A DNA stretch of 64,000 nt from assembly GCA_963070105.1 (NCBI GenBank), contig OY718808.1, forward strand, positions 5,495,738-5,559,737. The letters are read 5' to 3'. The notes beneath the pieces were generated by a model. The model was not told the DNA's origin and did not search any database. It saw nothing but the letters and a program-made list of their open reading frames with translations. This document shows, in pieces, positions 14,166 to 27,800 of this stretch (its first letter is position 1; each line of letters opens with the position of its first letter). The translations under genes and the position numbers were made by a program. This DNA comes from Litomosoides sigmodontis. Its lineage: Eukaryota; Nematoda; Chromadorea; Rhabditida; Onchocercidae.

Positions 14166-14173
14166 TATATAAA
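14166..14173 (+). promoter_or_regulatory. TATA box of the collagen gene
   Basis: The sequence TATATAAA lies 45 bp upstream of the collagen ATG, with a short leader between. This is the usual position for a strongly expressed cuticle collagen promoter. The call rests on the motif and its spacing only. Confidence 0.45.
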
Positions 14174-14217
14174 CTGCAACATTCCCCATCACTCTGTAAC
14201 TAGTCCCTACTTAAAAA

Positions 14218-14989
14218 ATGCATGAAGCAAAATTTCTGATTGTTGTGGCATCTGGTTGCAGTGCAATTACGATCACTGCGTGCTTGGTGGTGTTCCCCTT
14301 CGCCTACACATCGATGAAGGAAACTGGCAATGAGGTGTTGAATGAAGTAGAGGTATGTGTTCAGCTACGATTTGCTTGAATATCAGAAAAACATTTGAGA
14401 TTAAACAGCTGAGAAATTCTCGCAATTCTAGAATTTCAAACTATTTTATCTTTTATTTTTAAGATCAACTTATTACGCAAGTCTAATTTAATGATGACGT
14501 TTGCTGAACTAACAAAGTATGCATGTTTAACATCATTTCGTGCTTCCATGTCTTGAATTATAAATTTACAACTCACTTCTAACATCATAACATTCTGAAA
14601 ATACTTCCGCTTCACTGCTACTCTAACTTTAATTTTTGGAAGAGAAGCGTTGCTGATTAATTGAATGTATTAATACCACTTGAAGGAGCTGAGTTCCCAA
14701 ATTAGAAAGCCAATCGATCATTAGCAGGCAAGCGATGAATCGTTTCTCTGATGAAAATTTGACTACCGTATCCGAAAAATATAACTGTCGCGTGTACTTT
14801 TTAACTGTTATTCACTTCTCAAGGAATACTTTGTTACTAATTCCATGTTAACGTAACCGCACTCACTGTACCACTACCTTTCACTTGCATCCTTTATTAA
14901 GATGTCATTTAAACTCTCCAATTTTTTATTGCATGTAAATTCTTTCTTACGTTTAATTCTACTCACAACTGGGTGTTTAGTTAAGCCAC

Positions 14990-15027
<38 letters not shown>

Positions 15028-16580
15028 TCACATATATACTTAACAATCATGTCGATTATCCGTTAGATCCGGGCAATCAGCTCTCACTTTCCTTCCCATC
15101 CATCCCTTGCAATTTCATTGTAATTTTAATTTTCATTACTGGCAATTTATTACTGTGCAGTGTTATATAACAAGCAGTGCTCTGAATCGCTTACATTCTA
15201 TCCAAGAAGTTCTGCAACAATATCGTTTCTTTGATAAAATACTTAACAACAGCCTCCACCGACACAAACTATTCGGATAACGCAGAAACTCTTAATTCAT
15301 ACTACATCTTTGGTGACACGAACTGAATGCTAAACTTCGTTGATATTTGATGATTTTTTACAAACAGAAACAAGTTATTCAAATTTATACTCTAACAATG
15401 GCACAATTTGCTTACTTTCTAGTCAGAACGAATGTGCTGATTTAACTGCAATGGATAATTCTCATTCTCATTCAATTAAATTAATTATCTGCATCGGAAT
15501 AATTAACAGCCTGAACTCAACGTAATTTCGCTTTTTCCTTTTAGTTTATGTAACCTGTTTTTATTGGGAACAGTGAGTAATAATACTAATACCGGTGGTT
15601 TATGTGTAGTTTCCGTGACATTCTGCATGTTATGTGAAATATTCAAGCGTTAAAATTCTTGCAAAACACACGTAGAATTACCGGGCACTATAACATTAGA
15701 TACTGTTTGAAGGAGGAAAAAAAGTGTTGATAATTTTTTTAATATGTAGACATTCCGCGCTGAAACTGATATGGCTTGGTCCGAAGTGATGGATATCCAA
15801 ATAAGCTTCAGTCCGCCTAGCCAACGGCATGACAATCCGTTCACTAGCGTATTTCGTAGAAAACGTCAAAATTTCAATAGCTTGCCGTCTTATTGTGTAT
15901 GTGAAGTACCGAAAATAACTTGTCGTCCCGGTCCACCAGGACCTCGTGGTGCACCTGGCGAAAATGGACGTACGTTTTTTTACTGCTTCTATGGTGCTAC
16001 AAATACTTTAAACTTACCAAAAGGAACAGTTGCTTTTTCAGCGCCTGGTGAGCCTGGACCGCCTGGAGCAGATAACACAGCAACCCATCCACCACCGACT
16101 TGTGCGCCACAAGATGTATCTTGCATCACATGTCCGGCTGGTCCTCCTGGTCCACCTGGACCAGACGGACCGCCAGGTTCTGAAGGTCCACCTGGAGCTC
16201 CAGGAAACCCGGGATTTTCGGGTCAGATTGGAACTCAAGGACCACCAGGACCAAGAGGTGACGCTGGTCTACCAGGACCACCCGGTATTGTTGGTCCACC
16301 GGGTCCTCCAGGAGAAAGCGCGACGAGCGAACGAGGACAACCAGGACCAAAAGGCAGTCCAGGCCCACCAGGATCTGCTGGAGAGCCTGGACTGAGTGGA
16401 GAGAGTGGAAGCGATGGAATACCAGGAGCGGCAGGACCACCAGGTCCCTCTGGTGCCCCTGGTCAACCAGGAGCCGATGGACATCCAGGAGCACCTGGTG
16501 AAAGCGGTCTCCCTGGAAATGACGCCGCCTATTGTCCTTGTCCGCCACGACAATATTACAGCAGACTATTTGTGCAGTGA
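14218..16580 (+). CDS. Cuticle collagen
   Basis: Three exons (14218-14352, 15750-15969, 16042-16580) encode 297 residues, a normal size for nematode cuticle collagens. Residues 1-45 form the conserved N-terminal cuticle-collagen domain with one membrane-spanning stretch (signal anchor), continued at the exon 2 start as [18 protein letters not shown] at 81-84 is a subtilisin/furin-type processing site. The mature part has Cys pairs at 94/96/103 before a first short Gly-X-Y block. A non-helical break with three Cys (CAPQ...CITC) comes next, then a long Gly-X-Y block, and CPCP near the C-terminus. The cysteines are the usual interchain links. Intron 1 (about 1.4 kb) carries an AC microsatellite. 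Intron 2 is 72 bp and contains no stop in frame; splicing it out restores perfect Gly-X-Y spacing, so I take it as a true intron. The subgroup was not determined. Confidence 0.93.
14992..15026. repeat. (AC)n microsatellite in collagen intron 1
   Basis: An uninterrupted run of about 17 AC units. Confidence 0.95.
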
Positions 16581-16672
16581 TTTGTTTGTTTCGAATTTTA
16601 TATATAAATACAGAAAAGATTTTTGGGAGACGTTTGTACAGAATTTTATAGTTTTAAAATGAATAAGTTGAA

Positions 16673-16678
16673 AATAAA
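16673..16678 (+). terminator. Polyadenylation signal of the collagen gene
   Basis: AATAAA lies about 93 bp after the collagen stop codon. Confidence 0.6.
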
Positions 16679-18858
16679 TCCACGGAACTTATTTAAAAGG
16701 GGAAATAAATGACAGAAGTAATACAATGAGCTGAATGACACGATAACAAATTGGTCCAGGGAAATTTAGAATGCTAGTGAAAAATACCTTTTAAATAACA
16801 ATTTCCGGAGATTTTCTTCTGATGCTCTCTTGTGAATTTGCAAAATATCATAATTTTGAAAACAAATACTTCAGCTGAAGAGTTGGCATAAAAGTGATGA
16901 AACCTGAATTGTACACGATAGCTTTTATTGCTGTACTGGAAATAAAATAGAAATGCAAAGGTTTTTGTGAATTGGAAATCAATTAACACTCTTGAGGAAT
17001 ACCCGACAGAATTGCGATTTCAGCGTACTACGTAGAAGATATTAGAAATGTCTAATGTACTTGATTGTAATTGATTTTACCCTAATAAAATGGAGTAGAA
17101 ATACAAATAATTTCGATTTGATTTTGAATCGAACTCACTTTCACAGCAATCAAACGATGATAGGAAGTTACAATAATAAGTGTTGGTCACCTGGACTGCA
17201 TTCCTGTACAGCACCAACGAATTAAATTCATCGCATATGTAGAAAGCATAAGAATGAATAGAATGATGAAACTTAGTCAGATTCATGAGTTTAATGAAAC
17301 TTAGGATTTTTTTTAAGAATGAAAGGACTTCGAGAAAGTCCGAAGTCGAATTTTTTGCCAGATATAAATTTAATTCTGACGTGAAACATCATAATTCGAA
17401 TTTCGGTCAATTTGAATTTCCATTCAGTTTATTGCTAATGTTCGACAAAAATCGCTAGGCGATGCTAATTTTTCGCAAAATTTTGAGACTGAGGAATTTT
17501 GAAAAAACAAAAATTTTAAAATCTATTTGAAGCATTCTTGCGGCTACTTGCCCCCTCCATTTGTCTTTACGCCTACTTTATAAGTTCTTAGTTCACTATG
17601 GTACAAGAAAATTTAAATGTTTTCTGGAATTTTTATCGCAGACTAAAATGGAAGAATTCGAGCACTAACATGCAATTCAAAAATTTGAAATTATAACTGA
17701 AATACTCAACCTTGAAATGAAACAGAACGGAAATGAATATTATTGGATGGAATTTAAAAAAAGTATGTGAAGAACTGATTGTGAATGATAACTGCGAAGA
17801 CGAAACCAATATCAGTGCTGGGAGGTTAAACGTAAGAATTTCAAATAAGAAAGTATTCAAGTCAATCAGTCAATTAAAAACATCACAAGAATCACGAAAT
17901 TCTAGAATTTTAAAACTACCTCGTGATGTCGTCTAATCTATCGGCACACAACCTTCACCTTAAAGGAACCTACCAACTGCGTTACCGATATATCTCATAT
18001 CACCGAGGCCACAATCTTTTTACCGCCTTCTCGGTTTATTCAGTCCAGCTAATCTAATCCACTCGATGTCCTAATATGGAAATTTCCTCCTCATATCCGT
18101 ACAGTTAGTGTTCAGGCATATCTTTCGAAGATTTCTATTTTGGCTCTGAAAGGTAAAAATTTTGTGAAGAATTTGTGAAAAATTTTATTTTTCCAACTCG
18201 AATGGACAACAGATTCAATCAGTGAATTTTCGGAAAGAAATTTGAATATGGAAGATTCTCGAAGCATGAGTTAATCAAACCTTGGATTAGTAAGCGGCTG
18301 TTCTCTCCTACAATCTGGTTCGTGCTAAATCTTCTCTGCTTGTATGCTTTGCTGTTTAAAAACTCCACTCTCGATCGATGCCATTCCAATGGCATAACAA
18401 AGACATCTTCCATTTTCGTTGTTTATTTTTTAATATTTCAAGTTGATTTTATATATCTTTATTTAATCGCAAAACTGTAATACATATTTTGCCTATCAAC
18501 TTATTTCATTGAATACAGCAGCTGGAAGAATAAACGAAGAAAGGGATGACAAAGCGATTTCTAAATAAACAAATGAAGAAGTTGGCAGGAAATCTGCTGG
18601 GAGGACTTGAACCCGGAAGAATGATCTCAGCTGCTTCACTAGTAATATGTTTCTTTTTTATCAGTCTTATCGACCAATAATTACTTTACTTCGCTAGCAT
18701 TTTCCTACAGTGGCACGGCACGTTTGTCTGCTTTCTCCTGAAATGCCAAAGGTCATGGCATTTTCATAACCTGGAATGTCCTTGCGAATATTTGGAAATA
18801 TTAAGTAACGACACGACTGATGCTAATATGAATTCTGCAGTTGCGTGAAGAACCAGAT
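16679..18858. other. Spacer between collagen and ferlin
   Basis: No supported exon. A 67-codon plus-strand frame at 17733-17936 has no similarity and no clear splice sites. A CTGCAG acceptor-like site lies just before 18841, 18 bp upstream of the ferlin ATG, and could be a spliced-leader acceptor. Confidence 0.45.
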
Positions 18859-21800
18859 ATGAGCAACGACGAGGATGAAAGCAGAAGAGATGCGGGGGGA
18901 AAACAGAAAAAAGAAAGCCGTGAACGGATATTATCGAAACTTCGGAATGTTGGTCGACGTGTAACTTCAAGTATTCAACGTGAACAGTCAATGGAATATA
19001 ATGTTGAGAAAGACGAAGACGAGCAATGGGAGGGCATGAAAATTGAACGAGCTGAAAGTGAGTTTACGGAAACACCGCTGCAAACTACCGACACTGTCTC
19101 ATCGGACCAACAATTGGTAAGTCTTCCGAATTCACTTAATGTAACACTTTGTTTCCGTGTATCATATCGTTCTTCATTTATTGGAGAAAGTCAATATTAT
19201 CTTTTAGCTTACCCAATAACCTTCTCTAATAAAAGAAGTGGCTCAAAACGGCAAATATAAAGCAAAAGAGTATAAAATTTTAGTAAATCATTGTTGGAGT
19301 TCACGTTTTGGCACTTATCGTCCATCTAATGATGTCTTTCTTTTAACCTCTTGTTTTAGGAATCTGAAATAACATCCTCAACAGACGATTCGTTTACTAG
19401 AATCGCATCGCGTAAGCAACCAGTTGTCAGTGGTAAAACAAATCGAAAAATGTTTAAAATGGAAGTTAACGAAGACGAAGACCCTGAAGTGTTACAACTG
19501 TTTATTGTAAGCTTCAATATTTGTTGGATGAAAAACTGACACATCGTTGCTTTTTTATTTGTCTCATTTTTTTTCAAAATTAACTTTTCTAAAAATATAT
19601 TCTACTACTATTAACTTTAAGGAAATAAAAGTTTTATTCCAGGTACGATTACATATATTTGAGGCTCGTGAACTTCATGGAACTAGTTTGAACCCATTGC
19701 TTCGTGTAATATTAGATGGACGTTGTCGTTCGAGTCTATCGCAGCACAGTACGAATTCACCACGTTGGGATGAATCTCTTTCTTTCACCGTCCGAAAATC
19801 GCTTCAGGATATGATGCGAACGTGTCTGGAGTTCCGAGTTTGTGATATTACTTCTTGTGTTTTTAAGATTCACCAACTAGGAAACACGCATAATATTTTA
19901 CGTATCCTATTCCAAAGCAAGTTGAGGCAAAAAAGAAAGAGGAGGAAGTTACGACCGACTATTTAAGCATTATTTTTATTCTACTGGAACGTGAGAAGAG
20001 CTCTCAGTCAAGAGTGGAAGTACCTTTCTCAAGCAGTCAAGTTTAAAATGAAATATTTGCACACGCACTTTTGTGATGTTTCCTCAACTCCTGGTATAAT
20101 TGAATTCATTCGTGGCTTATACCACTTTGATCACTGACTAAAAAATTCAAAACAGGTCTATAACACTCGACAGTTTGCAAGCGATACATTGATTGGAGGA
20201 TTTCAATGCGAGTTAGGTTACATCTACAAATCGAAACGACATTTGTTAAGAGAAAAATGGCTTATTCTCAGATCCGACTATCAAGAAGTTATAGCAATGG
20301 GAGAAACCGATCCAATTGCTTCTTCCGATATACGTGGCTTCTTGAAGGTAAAAGTTGAATTTTTAAGTATTTTTTTGCAAATTTATTTTAAAGAAATATT
20401 ATAGAGACTACGTAGACAAGAATATGTTGTCATTGTTGCAGCTAACTTCTTTTGTAATGTTATTAAGAGACAGATGTCGTTAGTTTAAATTTATTCCAAA
20501 TAAGCTTATATTAATTTTAATATTTTTACCCAGCATCGAAATTCGTTTCGCTTAGGTATCAATGAATGTACGTCGAAGCCTCGATCCGACACCGGCATTG
20601 TCGTTACGGAGTAGGACAGCACATGATGACGAGGATATTTTATTCGCTGGTTCACTTATGCAATATACTATGCTGGTAGATTATGTTGTTAAACGTGGGA
20701 AACATTGCAGCTTAAAAAGCAAAAATATTTTAGAGTGGTAAATAGTATGTTAATTATTACATTTATACTTAAAAAGTTAGCATTGAACTTTATAATTACT
20801 CACTTTCAGGTAAGAATCTTCCAGTTGTGCCAAATAGCTGATCATTTGCGAAGGCACAATGATGATGTTGCGAAGCTTGCCGTTCAAGTGCAGGTGCATA
20901 AGATTTTGATCCCTATTTTGATATTTAAGATGCATGGATTAAGTCTTTTAGGTTGGAAAGGAACGTGAATTGACTCATGCTCTACCAGCTCTGTATGAAG
21001 TAATTGATTTCAACGAGGAAATTATGCTTCCCGTGGTTTGGCCAACCGTCATTAAATATGTTTGTTAGCTTGTTTGTTTTCAAGTTATATATCTGAAGGA
21101 AGTGTTTTATACTATGCGGTAAAAAGACTTCGAAAACTTTGCGAATGTGTTGTAAGGAAGATTATCTATTGCATTTGACATAGCTGCAAATATTCTCTGC
21201 GTCGGAATAAAAAAAATCATTCTAGGTATTATTTCGTATTATCCTCATTTATCAGACGAAAATTCGCAAGAAGAGCATGGTAAAGGTGTTGGCTACAGCA
21301 TACTTGGACTTATCAGATATTTGCCAATCAGGATATATGAATGCAGTAGCAGGTGATCCATCCAGCTCCGATAATCAGGGGTTCGTTTTAATGTTAAGCA
21401 CTAATTGAGGATCACAAGTAAACTGACAATTTGTCATTTTTCTTTTTTAGTTTCCTGCCAGTATTTGGTCCATCATATATAAGCTTTTACGCATCAAGTG
21501 AACATCGAATGACAAAAAAAGTAGAAAAAGCTATACGAGAAGGAAGACGATCAGGAGATTGGTATTAACTCGTTTATTTCTATTAACACACCTCTGCTTT
21601 CTGAGTAACGAAGACCAAGTATGAAGTTTGCAGTTTTGTTGCGCGTGCGCTTGTTGAAGTCATGTGTTTGGAGGAAAATTGTGGGAAAAGTTATCGTGAT
21701 TCGATAACACCTGATGTCGTGCTGTCATTAAAGCCACAATTACGTACAGCAGAATATGTATTATTGTCTACATTTTTTACTGTAAATATGATTCACCCTA

Positions 21801-24800
21801 AACTCAAGTAGGCCATTCAATTAACTTCTTTTAAATTTTATCCAATACGAAATTGAACTTGTCCAGAGTTGACATGAAGTTTTTGATTCTAACAGGTCCA
21901 AAAATGTGCGTTTTTCGGTGAGTATAGGAGAATACGGCAATCGAGCCTTCGGAAAAGTACCAAAGTGCACAGCACGAACCCTTTCGGTAACTACTTCTTA
22001 TTATTGTACGTTTTTTTGCTTATACTTGTGTTTTGAAGTTCATATTGATCTTTATATCGAAGATTTTCGTTCATGAAAATAAATATTCACTAAAATATGA
22101 CATGAGAGCTTTTACTTAACTGAGATTTATTGTTAAGGTAATGCCAGCCTTCGCTGAGAAATACTATGCAATGCCATGGGGAAATCATAAGCCCGTTTGT
22201 GAAATACCGTGTGCGTGGGAGGATGTTTCATTCCGAATGAGACACTCCAATGTTTTGCAGAAGGTACAACAAGCTTGCTTCTGACTTCTAATGGAATAGT
22301 ATGAAATAGTTCAAACACCTTGCTGGATCTCTAACTTCTCTATAAGATACTTCTGTTTTTTTTGTCTGTTTAGAATTACTGTTTAGATTGCGAAGATGTT
22401 ATTGCACTCTTCCGGTTTAGTGAAATTGAAATATGATGATAAAACAGAAGTATCTTCAATCATTGTTGATGCTATTGATCAAGCTTGTGATTATTTTGCA
22501 AAATTGAGCAAATGGTTTGTTTCTTCAAATAATACTTTAAATTTAATCAAATTTAGTATCGAAGCTAATAATTGTGATTAATTCAGATGTTAGAGATGGA
22601 TTCTTACTTGCAGCATCGAACGAGACTGGGAATCATCGCTCTCATCATCGCTTGATCAACAGCGTCGTCACGTCATTATTTCAACCATCGTTAGAATGAT
22701 CGAGGATTTCGTCACACTGAAATACGATAAAAAAGAAGTCTTTCAAGTCAACGAAGTCAGTATTCATTCATTTTTGCCACGATCAAAAGAGTACAATTTT
22801 CTTGCCAGATTATGGTTTTTTAAAGCTGTGTTTATATTCCATTTTTGTTTATCACTGCAATGCCTTAATTGAATAACCCATATTAAATTTCTTAGATTGG
22901 CTTAAATCAACTGCAGCGGACTGCTGAACTTCTAATGAAAATTTCAAATGAACCAGAGATGTCAATACCGGATGCGGTACTTTCCATGTGCGATGGTGAT
23001 GAATTACTTGCATTCGCACGAATTCCTGTGAACCAAGTATTTTGATTTTACTGAAGTTAAATGTAGTTCCATTTATGGTTACTATAACGAAAGTTTAATT
23101 ATTGAAATTACATTCCTATTTATCGTTAGTAGAACTGACGGTGGCAGTGAGATAGAAGAACGTGATAGTAAAAAATTTCATTCATATAAAACTACTGAAT
23201 TATGTTGTAATCATTGTTGACTTTAGGTTCTAGAGCCAAAGTTTTTTTGACCTAGTTATGGCTGTAACCGTTTATGAAGGATATGCAAACTAGGCCTGTA
23301 TTTCAGATCTATTATCATAGCAAAGATTGCTATCGCGGGATATTTTGTGGGCGTTTGCAAGCAATAACATTAAAATGGCCAAGTGATGAGGAGAAGAGAG
23401 AAAAGAACGAACAAATACCAGCCGTTGTTCATTTGCGCCTTTGGTTTGGAAAAGCAACGGACCGTAGAAATTGGGATAGAGCAATTAAGCCTGGAGTTGT
23501 CCAATATTTTGCTGAAGTTTTCGAAAATCAGCGACGGCATATAAGTGGTCAGTGGATGGAAACTGAAGGAAAAAAGTTTGATTTATTGGAACTTATTGAA
23601 ATTGAAATGCAAGAACAAAAAATGTCAAAACACTGAAGTGGCACTCTTCGATCAATAAGGTAAAAAGGTTAATTTTATAACATTGATTTTAGTGGTGAAC
23701 CGTACGCTCGATCTGACGAAACAGGAATTATTCGAATGTCTGAAGATGACGTGAAAGTGTCGAATGGGTGGTCCTACAAGGTTAAATTTTGATGTTTTTG
23801 AGTTGCATAATTGTTACCGAATTTAATCAGAAGTTAATAACAATGATACGCTAGTAATTTAAGGGAGCATGGAAAATAATGTTCTGTCACGATATGTGGG
23901 TTGGACCCGATGCTGGTCATTCACGATACGAGGATGAAATTTTTGAAGTTCAGGAAAAACGAGACGATGTTTGGGCTGATCTATATTATATAGATACATG
24001 CGGTAATCTTATTGATAATGCTCGTGATCAAAGAGCTCCACCAGGTGATGATTTTGTTGTCTGACGATGTTCGTTACTGATATATGATTTCATTAAATTT
24101 ATTGAGATTATGATAAATGTTTGCGCTTTTATTCATCTGAATTTCGGTATTTGAAGTGATAAAGCGATAAAAAAATCTCATATTTGAAATGTGAAAAAAT
24201 TTGAGGATGGCGATGGGTTGGTGATTGGACGATTGATCTGTTTTGTGCAGGTGATGCTGAAGGATGGTCTTATTCGTCCAATATCAATAATTTTGCTAAT
24301 GATTATGGCATCATTGATTATAGAGAACGGTTCATGATTCATTCTTGAAGAGTTGTGAATTTAAACTAATTAGAAAATGTAATAGAATGTAATTCATCCA
24401 ACTGTTTTCTGTTGTAAACACATCGAATACAATGGCTAAATGGTTTTCTTCAGAGAAGGGCATAAATTTCGACGTCGACGTTGGTGGCGCTTGAGGACGT
24501 TTGGAACTGGTACTAAGGATGTTTTTGAAAATATAGATGCTTTGCGGCGAAGCATTGATCCTGAGCTGTGGGAGGTTATATCTTATTTTGTAAATTTATT
24601 TTCATTAGAATACACACTACTAATGATATTTCTCTTGCAGTATGCCAGTAATTTTCGTGAACCGGTACATGTGCAAAAGATGCCTGGTGACAGGTACCGT
24701 CGTCGTCGATATGTACGTGAAATGGTATTCTCAAATAATCTTAGCCAGAGGTTTACTTTTCTTAATATTATATATAAAATATTATTTTCCTCTGCTTCAG

Positions 24801-27800
24801 ATGGTTGCTTTAAATTACGATATTGCTTTAAATATAAATAAATTTTCAGGCGAGGATTGGCTCTTCATTTAGCTGAAGATGTTTCAGTTTCACCTCGAAT
24901 TTATGAAGTAAAATTTCAAAAATTGCACGCAATCTAAAATTTGTCAAAAGAAAGAAAAAACTTCTCCATCATTTGGCAAATCTGTGAAACTTAATCTTTA
25001 AGGTGTATGATCACGTAACACGATGGCAAATGCGTGCATCGATTTTATGGGCCAGAGATTTACTGTCAACAGATCGCTACGGATCAAGAGTATTTGTTCG
25101 AGTTGTATTTCTGAATCGATGTCAAGAAACAGCTGTCATTGAAAATACTGTTGATCCAATCTGGAATGAAACTCTTATTTTTAAGCGAGTGAGTTCTTTC
25201 GAAAAAGACGAATCTAGTTTTATCAAAGGGAAATGGAGGAAGGCTACTTGAAAATTTATGTTCATATTACACTATCATAAATTCTCATTAATTCATCACG
25301 GAAAAAAGCATCGGATGTAAATACTTGTTGTGACTGTTACAGTTCCTTTCCAGATAATAATATGTGGCGGAGTAACGTCTGTTCGCAAAGATCCGCCAGC
25401 ATTAATGGTGGAAGTATGCTCGGAAAGTTTCAATTCTTCTGAAACATTTCTTGGACGTTTTATGACGACACCGTCTGTCATATCACTTGCAACTGACCGT
25501 CGTGGAATGCCTACTTGGTTTCCATTATCATTCCGCAAAGATAAGCAGAAGTATGTTTTAGTAGAAGCATTAATTTCTAAGGAATTTCACTTTCTAAATT
25601 TAACATTATAAAATTAAATAATGCTACACCTAGGTAGTATATATTTTCAGAGGTGCTTTATTAGCCCTATTTGAATTATTTTTATACGAAGGCCAAGCTC
25701 TGCATATTGCACCGCTGAAACCACCGCGCAAAAAAAATACTCGTTATGCTGTAGCACGAAGCGTTTGTCCAATTTTAAAGCATTTCACAGTGCAAATTCT
25801 TTGCTGGGGTGTTCGAGATTTGCCACGATATCAGGTGGGTTATGAGGTTGCAGAAGTATGGGAGGTCATTATTGTTTCATTAACTTTTATCCTTAACGGG
25901 TGATAGTTGAGAGTGCTCAGGAGGTGCTTTTTTCACTGATACAGGCAGACATGATCTTATTGATTATTGATCTCACAGGATCATAATAACAATTATCAAC
26001 TTGGACGACTAATAATTTCTTCAAATAGAATAGTTAACATACTTTGATCAAACTTTTTAAACCAACCAGCTGTGGAGAAACACATACATTGTTGAATTTT
26101 CAAACGAATCAGCAAAATTTAACTGAAATTGGCATAGCAATAAGCAAAGTGTCTTTTTTGCTTATCATTTCCACTAATGTTTTTTGTAGCTGTCATCTGT
26201 ACGTAATCCATTTGTGGAAATTCGAATTGGTGACAAAATAGCTCGAAGCGATGTGATCGAAGATGCCAAACGTAATCCAAACTTCAAAAGGCCACTAATA
26301 ATTTTAAATGAAGTTCAACTTCCCGTTCACTTTTATTATGCACCACCTCTAACTTTTAATTTGTACGATAGACGTTCATTTGGGCGTGAACCACACATCG
26401 GTATTTGCGTCGTTCAAGATTTTGCCAAATATATAAACAAGTTACCAAAGGTTCCTCTTGTGCACTATATATATGTCCCAATGCTTTTTCACCTAAAGAT
26501 TTATCAAACATTCAATAATCAGCATAATTGACACTTTTTCTTTCATCTAAAAATTTTCCGAAGCGACAGCAACAAAGATATGAATTAAAAACTACCTGAT
26601 ATGGTTGTCAATAATTCCATAAATGGTTGTCAATAATTCCATAATTCCATAAATGTGATGAATTCAATGTGTAAGAGAAAATTTAAATATTTCAGCGCAT
26701 GAAAAGAGATATTCACAGTTGGCGGAAATACGATGAAATATTACTTTCCGAGGAAGCTTATGAAGAGGCATTAGAAATGAGAGATTCTGAATTATATTTC
26801 TTTGGTGATTGCATCATCGATTGGTGGAGCAAATACTACAGTTCAATTGGTGAATGCGAAAAAGCACCAGGATATTCCGAGTACTTTATTATCTTTTTTT
26901 GAAGATAATTTTCATAAGGATTAGAAAAGTTGTACCTGCAACGTTTTTATAAGTAACCGTGTCCATAACACTTTCTCTCTTCAGTTCCGGAATTGAAAAA
27001 CTACGAGTGCTTCCATGTGCACTTGAAGATGTGAGTGAGTATTCCGGGTTCTCTGATTTTCTCGATACATTTGTCTTTCGGAAGATGACCAAAGGAAACA
27101 TCGAAACACCAGAATTAAGGCTACCACGCGGTGAACTAAAAGCTCGAATTTTCATTCGAAAAGGGAATAAAGTGCCTAATGGTACTTTGTTCTTCTATTA
27201 TTATTCGTTTACAAGGCTAATTTCTCCATTCATCTTCTGTATTGATCTTTCTTAGCGTGTTTTGGATTGCCTACTGTTGAATTTGCTGGAGTGACGAAAT
27301 GTACAGTTCGCGTGTACATAGTGAGAGCCTTCGATTTGGTTAGTAGAAGAAAGGATGGTACCTGTGATGCCTATATTAGTGTGAAGTCAAGTTTATTTTC
27401 ATATATTGAACAATGATCATAGACATAATAAGAAAGCTCAATTTTTTCAAAAGAAGTAATTTGTCAACTTTAGAAAAAATGTTAAAAATCAACGATTATA
27501 ATGAACTCCCCACGTAAAAAATTAATATGATAAGAATAGATCACGTAAATCACCATAATGATTAACTTTAGATTTGATAGATAGCTGAGAAGCTACTGAT
27601 TTTTGATTTTTCCAAAGTTCTTTGTGAAGCTGGAAATAGCTAGAAAAAATTATTTTGGAAAGATTTAGGTGTGGCACAAAGAAGAAAAAAAATTTACGGA
27701 AAGATTATCGGCCAAGTTCGTTGAATCCATTGTTTGGTCAAATGATTGAAATGGAAGTGGAAATACCGATGGAGAAAAATCTCGTTGTATCAGTCATGGA

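Noticed and set aside
16038..16553. Long open frames on the minus strand and in other plus frames across the collagen
   Set aside because: They mirror the Gly-Pro-rich Gly-X-Y codons and have repetitive composition; only the Gly-X-Y frame is biologically coherent.
17733..17936. 67-codon plus-strand frame as an upstream ferlin exon
   Set aside because: No splice sites in phase, and the model starting at 18859 already reaches the length of FER-1.
18598..18640. tRNA-like T-arm (GGGTTCAAGTCC on the minus strand)
   Set aside because: It matches a B-box, but the T stem does not pair well and no acceptor stem, D arm or anticodon arm can be folded around it.
23660..23692. 33-bp intron between GTAAAA and TTTTAG in the ferlin
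   Set aside because: Too short for a nematode intron, and the preceding frame already carries a stop.
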